Assembly (NCBI RefSeq): GCF_021730615.1
Contig: NZ_JAJLMN010000001.1
Span: 434,001 to 498,000 of the forward strand
Source: Lichenibacterium dinghuense
GTDB lineage: Bacteria > Pseudomonadota > Alphaproteobacteria > Rhizobiales > Beijerinckiaceae
DNA length: 64,000 bases
Direction: 5' to 3'
Shown: one piece after another, positions 35,613-42,357 of the stretch
How positions within the stretch are numbered: the first letter of the stretch is position 1
Layout of the letters: each line of letters starts with the position of its first letter
Notes under the pieces: generated by a model
Seen by the model: only the letters and a program-made list of their open reading frames with translations
Databases searched by the model: none
Told to the model about the DNA's origin: nothing
Made by a program: the position numbers and the translations under genes

Positions 35613-36697
35613 ACGTCCAGACCCGCATCGACTCCGTCACCAAGCTTTACGCCGCGACGGGGCCCCTGCCGCCCGGCCATCCGGCGGTGAAGCCGCGCCG
35701 CATCGGCGTGCTGCTCACCAACCTCGGCACGCCGGACGCGACGGACTACTGGTCGATGCGCCGCTACTTGAAGGAGTTCCTGTCGGATCGCCGCGTCATC
35801 GAGACCAACCGCGCGCTGTGGTGGGTCATCCTCAACGGCATCATCCTCACCGTCCGCCCTGGCAAGAAGGGCAAGGACTACGACACGATCTGGAACCGGG
35901 AGCTCGACGAGAGCCCGCTGAAGACCATCACCCGCTCGCAGACCGAGAAGCTGCAGGCCTCGGTCGCGGCCGGCCTGCTCGGCCCGGAGGGCGTCGACGT
36001 GCGCGTCGACTGGGGCATGCGCTACGGCAACCCCTCCGTGAAGTCGGCGCTGGAGCGGCTACAGGCCGAGGGCTGCGACCGCATCCTGCTCGTGCCGCTC
36101 TACCCGCAATACGCCGCCGCCACGAGCGCCACCGCCTGCGACAAGGCCTTCGAGGCGCTGATGCAGATGCGCTGGCAGCCGGCGCTGCGCGTGGCGCCGC
36201 CCTACGCCGACGACCCCGACTACATCGACGCCGTGGCCGAATCGATCCGCGAGGGCCTCGCCAAGCTCGACTTCGAGCCCGAGGTGATCATCGCCTCGTT
36301 CCACGGCGTGCCGAAGGAATACCTGCTCAAGGGCGACCCCTACCACTGCCAGTGCGCCAAGACGGCGCGGCTGATCCGCGAGCGGATGGGCCTCACCGCC
36401 GAGCAGTTCATGCTGACGTTCCAGTCGCGCTTCGGCGGCGCGGAATGGCTGCAGCCCTACACGGACGAGACCATCAAGGCCCTCGCGGCGCGCGGGGTGA
36501 AGCGCCTCGCCGTGGTGACGCCGGGCTTCTCGGCCGACTGCCTCGAGACGATCGAGGAGATCGGCGGCGAGAACGCCGAATATTTCCACCACGGCGGCGG
36601 CGAGCACTTCGCCCGCATCGAGTGCCTCAACGACAGCCCCGGCGGCATCCGCGTGATCGAGGCCATCGTGCGGCGCGAGCTGATGGGCTGGATCTGA
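35609..36697 (+). CDS. hemH: Ferrochelatase
   Basis: 362 residues. It inserts Fe2+ into protoporphyrin IX, the last step of protohaem synthesis, at the inner membrane face. Signature parts: VLLTNLGTPDATDYWSMRRY, VPLYPQYAAATSA, ASFHGVPKEYLLKGDPYHCQ with the catalytic His, and VTPGFSADCLETIEEI with the second acidic cluster. I chose the ATG at 35609, with GAGG 5 bases upstream and overlap with the thiD stop. Two Cys in YHCQCAK recall a variable cluster region of some ferrochelatases, but this is not proof of an Fe-S site. Confidence 0.97.
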   Translation: MNVQTRIDSVTKLYAATGPLPPGHPAVKPRRIGVLLTNLGTPDATDYWSMRRYLKEFLSDRRVIETNRALWWVILNGIILTVRPGKKGKDYDTIWNRELDESPLKTITRSQTEKLQASVAAGLLGPEGVDVRVDWGMRYGNPSVKSALERLQAEGCDRILLVPLYPQYAAATSATACDKAFEALMQMRWQPALRVAPPYADDPDYIDAVAESIREGLAKLDFEPEVIIASFHGVPKEYLLKGDPYHCQCAKTARLIRERMGLTAEQFMLTFQSRFGGAEWLQPYTDETIKALAARGVKRLAVVTPGFSADCLETIEEIGGENAEYFHHGGGEHFARIECLNDSPGGIRVIEAIVRRELMGWI

Positions 36698-36700
36698 CCC

Positions 36701-37405
36701 CTACTGCACGCAGGCGACGTGCGGCCCGGCGATGGGCTGCATGTCGAGGATGCGCTGCGCCAGCAGGCGGTGCTTGCGCGACGGCCGGACGGCATTGCGC
36801 AGCACCGGGCTCGGCAGCGCGGTGGCGAGCAGCGCCGCCTGGCGCGCCGTCAACGCCGAGGCCGGCACCCTGAAATCCCGCTGCGACGCCGCCTCGATGC
36901 CGAAGACGCCGTCGCCCCATTCCGCGACGTTGAGGTAGGCTTCGAGCACCTTGCGCTTGCCCCAGGCGGCGTCGAGCAGCACCGCCAGCGGGATCTCGAG
37001 CGCCTTCCGCACGTAGGACCGGCCGGGCCACAGGAACAGGTTCTTGGCCACCTGCATGGTGATGGTGGAGGCGCCGCGCGAGGGCGCGCCGTCGCTGTCG
37101 GCGATCACCTCGCGCAGCGCGCCGAGGTCGACCCCGTGCTCGCGGCAGAACTGCCCGTCCTCGGACAGGACCACGGAGGCGACGAGCCGCGGCGACACGG
37201 CGGACAGCGGCACCCAGCGCCTGTCGACCGGCTCGCCGGTCAGCCAACGGGCCAGCATGAGGGTCGAGACGGGGTGGATCGCGCTCTGCAGCGCCAGGGC
37301 CCCCGCCCCGAGCAGTGCCACCAGGAGGGCGAGCCGGACGATCCACCTCAACACGGGCGGCGTCCAGAAACCGTGTTCGGCGAAAGAATCGTCAACTGCG
37401 GGCAT
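36701..37405 (-). CDS. mtgA: Monofunctional biosynthetic peptidoglycan transglycosylase
   Basis: 234 residues. One N-terminal membrane helix (WIVRLALLVALLGAGALAL) anchors a GT51 domain: VVLSEDGQFCREHGVD with the catalytic Glu, GASTITMQVAKNLFLWPGRS, RKALEIPLAVLLDAAWGKRK and VLEAYLNVAEWGDGVFGIEA. It polymerises lipid II into glycan strands at the periplasmic face. I chose the ATG at 37403-37405; an in-frame upstream ATG is possible and no strong ribosome site helps decide. Its stop lies 4 bases from the convergent hemH end. Confidence 0.95.
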   Translation of the reverse strand: MPAVDDSFAEHGFWTPPVLRWIVRLALLVALLGAGALALQSAIHPVSTLMLARWLTGEPVDRRWVPLSAVSPRLVASVVLSEDGQFCREHGVDLGALREVIADSDGAPSRGASTITMQVAKNLFLWPGRSYVRKALEIPLAVLLDAAWGKRKVLEAYLNVAEWGDGVFGIEAASQRDFRVPASALTARQAALLATALPSPVLRNAVRPSRKHRLLAQRILDMQPIAGPHVACVQ

Positions 37406-37486
37406 CCGCACATTGATTCGGGCCGGACATGGCCGCATCTTGATGAGGCACAGCCGTGCCCCAACCCTGAACACGGGACAGATCCA

Positions 37487-37891
37487 CTGAACTCGACCCA
37501 ACTCGCGACCGCGGCGCAGCCGCTCCCGTCGACCCAGGACCAGCTGTCCGGGACCGACCCTCTGGTCCGGACGATACTCGACAGTCTCGACGATGCCAAA
37601 GCCGAGGACGTGGTCGCGATCGATCTCCGGGGCAAGACGTCCCTCGCCGACACGATGGTGGTGGCGAGCGGCCGGTCCACCACGCACGTCAGCGCCATCG
37701 CCGACCGGCTCCTGCGCCAGTGCAAGACCGCCGGCACCGCGACCCGCGTCGAAGGGCTGAGCAACTGCGACTGGGTGCTGGTGGACGCCGGCGACGCCAT
37801 CATCCACATCTTCCGCCCCGAGGTGCGCCAGTTCTACAATCTGGAGAAGATGTGGGGCGGCCTGCGCCCCGAGGAGGCCCATGCCGGCTGA
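37487..37891 (+). CDS. rsfS: Ribosomal silencing factor RsfS (Iojap family), start codon unusual
   Basis: The conserved domain (LVRTILDSLDDAKAEDVVAI, LADTMVVASGRSTTHVSAI, NCDWVLVDAGDAIIHIFRPE, RQFYNLEKMW) is RsfS, which binds bL14 on the large subunit and blocks subunit joining in starvation. No in-frame ATG or TTG precedes the domain; the first ATG is inside it. Options are the CTG at 37487, which follows GGGACAG, giving 134 residues, or a GTG at 37373 that would overlap the mtgA start. The CTG is my choice, with low certainty. rlmH follows by 9 bases, the standard rsfS-rlmH pair. Confidence 0.85.
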   Translation: MNSTQLATAAQPLPSTQDQLSGTDPLVRTILDSLDDAKAEDVVAIDLRGKTSLADTMVVASGRSTTHVSAIADRLLRQCKTAGTATRVEGLSNCDWVLVDAGDAIIHIFRPEVRQFYNLEKMWGGLRPEEAHAG

Positions 37892-37900
37892 CCCCTCGGC

Positions 37901-38383
37901 GTGAGGCTCGTGCTGGCGGCCGTCGGCCGCATGAAGGCCGGCCCCGAGCGCGAGCTTCTGGACCGCTACGTTTCACGGGCCCGCGCCTCGGCGCGGGCCC
38001 TCGGCGTCTCCAACCTCGACCTGATCGAGGTGGACGAGGGCCGCGCCCGCTCGGTCGACGAGCGCCGGCGCGAGGAGGCGGCGGCCCTGAGCGCGAAGCT
38101 GCCGCCGGGAGCCGTGCTGTTCGCGCTGGACGAGCGCGGGCGATCGCTGCCGAGCCCCGCCTTCGCGGAGCGCGTCGGCCGCATCATCGACGGCGGCGCG
38201 CCGGCGCTGGCCTTCGCGGTCGGGGGTCCAGACGGGTTCGACGAGGGCTTCCGGTCGGGCGCGCGCGAGGTGGTGAGCTTCGGCGCCGCCACCATGCCGC
38301 ACCAGCTCGCGCGGATCGTGCTGGCCGAGCAGGTCTACCGCGCGGTCACCATCCTCACCGGCCACCCCTACCATCGCGCCTGA
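37901..38383 (+). CDS. rlmH: 23S rRNA (pseudouridine-1915-N3)-methyltransferase
   Basis: 160 residues, the normal size. It is a SPOUT methyltransferase that modifies pseudouridine 1915 in helix 69 of 23S rRNA on the 70S ribosome. FALDERGRSLPSPAFAERVG, then FAVGGPDGFDEGF forming the trefoil-knot S-adenosylmethionine site, and ARIVLAEQVYRAVTILTGHP with YHRA at the end are fully typical. It begins with GTG, 9 bases after the rsfS stop, so it is in the same operon. Confidence 0.97.
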   Translation: MRLVLAAVGRMKAGPERELLDRYVSRARASARALGVSNLDLIEVDEGRARSVDERRREEAAALSAKLPPGAVLFALDERGRSLPSPAFAERVGRIIDGGAPALAFAVGGPDGFDEGFRSGAREVVSFGAATMPHQLARIVLAEQVYRAVTILTGHPYHRA

Positions 38384-38420
38384 CGGCGCGACGGCGTCGG
38401 GAAGGCTCTCGCCGCGCCGA

Positions 38421-38692
38421 TCAGAAGCCAGGCGGCTCGTCGACGACCGGCGGCTTCTCATGCAGTGCGGCGAAGCACGCCATGTCGACCGGGTGCTTCT
38501 CCATCCCCGAGCCGACGGTGTAGTAGACCGACCCGTCGAGACGCCGGTAGTAGGTTCCCCCGACCGAAAGGGCTCGTGGTTCGTGAACTGCTCGCCTATG
38601 CCGGCGACGCAGGAGGAGCGTGGGTTCCATTGGGCCTGTTGCGCGCTCGCGGCCGTCGTGAGCGCGAGCAGCGCCACCATCGCCTTCGACAT
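38421..38692 (-). pseudogene. Small secreted protein gene with an apparent one-base deletion
   Basis: The ATG at 38690-38692, with GGAG 8 bases upstream, opens a frame with a signal peptide (MSKAMVALLALTTAASAQQ) and then WNPRSSCVAGIGEQFTNHEP. Just after this the sensible sequence shifts to another frame: GGTYYRRLDGSVYYTVGSGM, then KHPVDMACFAALHEKPP, ending at the stop at 38421. Adding one G to a five-G run (plus-strand C run 38557-38561) gives a single 90-residue protein with two or three Cys. I do not know the family. Either the gene is broken or the base count is wrong. Confidence 0.7.
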
Positions 38693-38796
38693 GAGATCGT
38701 CTCCGACCGGAGTCAGTCTCGACTCCGGCCTGGACAACTCGGGCGATCCCGGCGCGTTCCGAGGCGTCGGGGCGGGAGACGCCCCGGCGGCTTCGC

Positions 38797-39645
38797 CTAC
38801 CGGCTCGCCTCGTCGATGCGGGTCGCCAGCGCCGCGATCGTCTTGGAATAGACCGCGCTGGCGTTCCACTGCTGGATCACGGGGAAGTTGGGCTGGCCCG
38901 GCTCCCAGCCCTGGCCGGCCTGCCAGCCGTAGGACTGCAGGAACTTGGCCGTGGAGGCCAGCACGTCCGGCACCGAGCGGATGAGGTCGGCCCGGCCCTT
39001 GCCGTCGTAGTCGACGGCGAACTTCAGGTAGGACGAGGGCATGAACTGCGTCTGCCCAATCTCGCCCGCCCAGGCGCCGTGCATGTTGCCGGGCGTCAGG
39101 TCGCCGCGCTGGACGATGCGCAGCGCGTCGAGCAGTTCGGCGCGGAACTTGTCGGACCGGCGGCAGTCGTAGGCCAGCGTCGCCAGGGACTGGATGGTGT
39201 CGTATTTGCCGTTGAACGAGCCGAAGTCGGTCTCGAGGCCCCAGATGGCCACCAGCACCGGGCCCGGCACGCCGTATTGCTTCTCGATGCGGTCGAGCAG
39301 CGGCTGATACTTGCGCACGAGGGCGGCGCCCTTGGCGACGCGCGGCGGCACCATGCGGTTCGAGAACTGCTCGAAGCTCTGCCGGAACACGCCCTGGGCG
39401 CGGTCGGCCTTGATGGTGTTGTGGTCGTAGATGATGTTGTCGAGCGAGCGGCTGATCACCGAGCGCGAGATGCCCTGGGCCGCCGCCTCCTGCTTGAAGC
39501 CGGCGAGCCACTGCTCGAAGCCCTCGGCGTCGTTGCCGCAGGCCGCGCCCTGGGCGAAGGCCGGGGCCGGGGCGAGGAACGGCGCCGCCCCGGCCAGGAG
39601 GGCCGCGAGCGCCGCGGCACGGGCGAGCGAAACGAAGGGACGCAT
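38797..39645 (-). CDS. Lytic murein transglycosylase, MltB family
   Basis: 282 residues. A signal peptide (ARAAALAALLAGAAPFLAPA, cleavage likely after AFA) leads to a GH103 domain: FEQWLAGFKQEAAAQGIS, VLVAIWGLETDFGSFNGKYD with the catalytic Glu, LATLAYDCRRS, GAWAGEIGQTQFMPSSYLKF and DGKGRADLIRS. It cleaves murein with formation of 1,6-anhydro ends in the periplasm. There is no lipobox Cys, so it is soluble rather than a lipoprotein. GAGGAG precedes the ATG at 39643-39645. The usual C-terminal peptidoglycan-binding domain is absent. Confidence 0.95.
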   Translation of the reverse strand: MRPFVSLARAAALAALLAGAAPFLAPAPAFAQGAACGNDAEGFEQWLAGFKQEAAAQGISRSVISRSLDNIIYDHNTIKADRAQGVFRQSFEQFSNRMVPPRVAKGAALVRKYQPLLDRIEKQYGVPGPVLVAIWGLETDFGSFNGKYDTIQSLATLAYDCRRSDKFRAELLDALRIVQRGDLTPGNMHGAWAGEIGQTQFMPSSYLKFAVDYDGKGRADLIRSVPDVLASTAKFLQSYGWQAGQGWEPGQPNFPVIQQWNASAVYSKTIAALATRIDEASR

Positions 39646-39807
39646 GGGACTCCTCGGCTGGGGCGGCCGCGCCGAGGCGGCGGGTCTCGCGGTGTGAGGC
39701 GCGGGCGCGGGCCCGGCAGGCCCGGTCGCACCTTTCGGCATGGACCGACCCCTACACAACCCCGCGCCCCTTTGCACGCCCCTTCTCTCCGCGGGGTGAA
39801 TCCGCCC

Positions 39808-41406
39808 TCAGTCCTGCAACAGGCGCTTCAGCAGTTCCAGCTCCTCGGCCAGCACCGCCTCCTTGCCGCTCAGCGCCTCGATCTTGCGCACGGCGTGGAG
39901 CACCGTCGTGTGGTCGCGCCCGCCGAAGCGGCGGCCGATCTCGGGCAGCGAGCGCAGCGTCAGCGCCTTCGACAGGTACATGGCGATCTGCCGGGGCCGC
40001 ACCACCACCGCGGTGCGGCGCGACGACAGGATGTCGGCGCGGCTGACGTTGTAGTGGTTGGCGACGAGCTTCTGGATGTCCTCGATCTTGACGCGCTTGG
40101 GCTCGCGGGTCCGCACGAGGTCGCGGATCGCGGCTTCCGCGGTCTCGACCGTGTGGGCCGTGCCCGACAGCGTGGCATGCGCCATCAGCCGGTTCACGGC
40201 GCCGTCGAGGTCGCGCCCGTTGGTCGCGATGGCGCGGGCCACGTAGCTCGTCACCGCCGGCGTCAGGGCGAAGCCGGGGTGCAGGGCCCGGGCCGCCACG
40301 ACGCGGTTCTCCAGGATCTTCACCCGCAGCGCCTCGTCGGGCGCCTCCATCTCGACGCAGAGGCCGCCGGCGAGGCGGGAGCGCACGCGCTCGTCGAGCG
40401 ACTCCAGCTCGGACGGCGGGCGGTCCGCCGCGACGATGACCTGGCGGCCGTCGTCGATCAGCGCGTTCAGCGTGTGGCAGAACTCGGTCTGGGTGGCCTT
40501 GCCCTGGAGGAACTGCACGTCGTCGATGATCAGCACGTCGATGGCGCGGAGCTTCTCCTTGAAGGCGATCGAGGTCTGCGCCTTCAGGGCCGCCACGAAG
40601 CCGTACATGAAGCGCTCGGCCGTGAGGTAGATCACGCGCCGGTCGGCTTCCGTCACGGCGTGGGCCGTGGCCTGCAGCAGGTGCGTCTTGCCCAGGCCCA
40701 CCGCCGCGTGGATGTAGAGGGGGCTGAACAGCGGCGGCGCGCCCGGCGCCGCCTCGGCGATGCGCTGCGCGGCCGCGCAGGCGAGCTGGTTCGAGCGGCC
40801 GACCACGAAGGCGCCGAAGGTCAGGCGCCGGTCGAGCGGCGAGCCCGACAGGGCGTCGGCGGGCGCGCCGGCCGGCGTCGCGGACGCGGCGACCGCCTTG
40901 GCGTTCGGCTCCCACTTGGCCTGGGCCACGGCACGGGGCGAGCCCGCCTTGACCTCGGGCGCGAGCTCGCCGACCTCGACGACGGCCGCGGGGGCCGCCT
41001 TGGCGGCGGCGCGGCCGGACGCGCGCAGGCCCACGACGCAGCGCTTCACCTCGGGGGCCTCGGCGGCCAGCGTGGAGCAGAGCTTGTCGACGTAGTGCGA
41101 CTGGATCCAGGTCTTCAGGAAGTTGGTCGGCACCGACAGGTAGGCGGTGTCGTCCTCGATCCGGTCGAGGTCGAGGCGGGCGAACCAGGCGCTGAACACA
41201 GCCTCGCCGAGTTCGGCGCGCAGTCGGCGGCAGGCGTTGGACCATTGTTCGGTCCGGGGAGCGGCGCTCTGGCTCCCCTCGTTCCCACGGGAAGGCTGAA
41301 GCGAAGCGACGGTGTCGAGGATGGCGTCGTGGTCCACCACGCGGGTGGCATCGTTTCGCGCTGTCATCTGGGTGGTGTTCTTTCTGGCGTGGGATGTGTG
41401 CCGCAT
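39808..41406 (-). CDS. dnaA: Chromosomal replication initiator DnaA
   Basis: 532 residues with all four domains. Domain [21 protein letters not shown]. Domain II: a long Ala/Val/Pro linker, about residues 120-180. Domain III AAA+: [13 protein letters not shown] (Walker A), [13 protein letters not shown] (Walker B), [15 protein letters not shown] (sensor/arginine region). Domain [20 protein letters not shown] and [16 protein letters not shown], which reads DnaA boxes. It opens the origin. A later ATG at 41367 is an alternative start. It is monocistronic with a long non-coding region upstream. Confidence 0.96.
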   Translation of the reverse strand: MRHTSHARKNTTQMTARNDATRVVDHDAILDTVASLQPSRGNEGSQSAAPRTEQWSNACRRLRAELGEAVFSAWFARLDLDRIEDDTAYLSVPTNFLKTWIQSHYVDKLCSTLAAEAPEVKRCVVGLRASGRAAAKAAPAAVVEVGELAPEVKAGSPRAVAQAKWEPNAKAVAASATPAGAPADALSGSPLDRRLTFGAFVVGRSNQLACAAAQRIAEAAPGAPPLFSPLYIHAAVGLGKTHLLQATAHAVTEADRRVIYLTAERFMYGFVAALKAQTSIAFKEKLRAIDVLIIDDVQFLQGKATQTEFCHTLNALIDDGRQVIVAADRPPSELESLDERVRSRLAGGLCVEMEAPDEALRVKILENRVVAARALHPGFALTPAVTSYVARAIATNGRDLDGAVNRLMAHATLSGTAHTVETAEAAIRDLVRTREPKRVKIEDIQKLVANHYNVSRADILSSRRTAVVVRPRQIAMYLSKALTLRSLPEIGRRFGGRDHTTVLHAVRKIEALSGKEAVLAEELELLKRLLQD

Positions 41407-42357
41407 CTCAGACCGAAAGTCGTATGCAGGTGCGCCCGGCGGGCTTCATGGCGGGGGCCGGCTCCGGCACCGCCGCGCTTCGAGTGGCCTTCCGAAGCGC
41501 GGGATGGGAAGCGGCCCGGAGGGCTCTATCGTTTGGTCGTTCGCCGATGGCGGCGAAGGGATCGGAGTGTTTCAGCAGTCGATGCCATGCTCTTCCGGGT
41601 GAGTCACCATCGAGCGTCCGGCCTCGGGGCTCAAATGATCGATCGAGTTTTAGCAATAACGCCTGAATCAAACGCAAACTCGAAGAGGAACCTCCAACAT
41701 CTTTGTGCGAACCAGGGGTTCTACCGAGTCTAGGCTGGCGCCGTGGACTTCAACAGGATGTGCCAGGAATCTGAGAACATCTACCGTGGGGACGCCGACG
41801 ACCGGCGCCCCGCCGGTGAATTCAAGCTACCTCCGGCCTCCGGGGCGGGCAACCGACTCCCGCGACGATTCCGATGCGGCGGCCCCGAGACGTCCGATTT
41901 CGGGAATGCGCCCGCCTCCCGCCACAGTCCCTAACGGCCGGGATTCCAACGGGATAACGCTCCGGAGCCGTTGACAGGCGGCGTTCCGACGGCCGGGACG
42001 ATTCAACCCGGCTCCGGGCCCGAATCGGGCCCGTCAATCCCGATCTCAGCGGGCCGATTCTGCGCTTTCCCCCTAACCCTCTGTTATGTATACCGATTTC
42101 TTGCGCGGCCGGTATGGTTAACGACCCATTTGCCCATTATCGTAAACAGGCTGTTGATAAGTCGGGAAGCGCACCGCGGGCCCTTCCGGGCGGGCTCGAC
42201 TCCGCCTCCGGCTTCCGATCCGCCCCGGACCATCCGCCCGGCCGAGGCCGGCCACGTCGCCACGATGCGGCCGCAATGACGAACGCGCCCGAGCGGGGTC
42301 GGCGCGGCCGGCCCCGGTGCGCTTGGGCCGGGTGCGGAGGTGCGATAGACACGGGCC
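41407..42357. other. 951 bp non-coding region between dnaA and glnD
   Basis: No credible gene. Two AT-rich stretches stand out: about 41630-41700 and 42080-42165. The second holds TGTTGATAA at 42152-42160, one base off the DnaA box TGTGGATAA, within an inverted repeat. A perfect 8 bp palindrome with arms GGGCCCGA / TCGGGCCC is at 42016-42032, and GGGATAACG at about 41950 is a weak box-like match. It must hold the dnaA and glnD promoters and could include an origin, though the box count is low. Confidence 0.5.
42137..42160. promoter_or_regulatory. Inverted repeat with DnaA-box-like end
   Basis: TTATC (42137-42141) and GATAA (42156-42160) are inverted, and between them AACAG-G-CTGTT is also inverted, so nearly the whole 24 bases are symmetric. 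The right end reads TGTTGATAA, one mismatch from a DnaA box. Located about 730 bases upstream of dnaA and 200 before glnD. Confidence 0.5.

Noticed and set aside
41408-41677. An 89-codon minus-strand frame directly upstream of dnaA
   Set aside because: Begins with TTG, no convincing ribosome site, no family; it lies in a likely promoter region.
41743-41934. A 63-codon plus-strand frame in the dnaA-glnD gap
   Set aside because: No good ribosome site and no recognisable sequence; length is within chance expectation.
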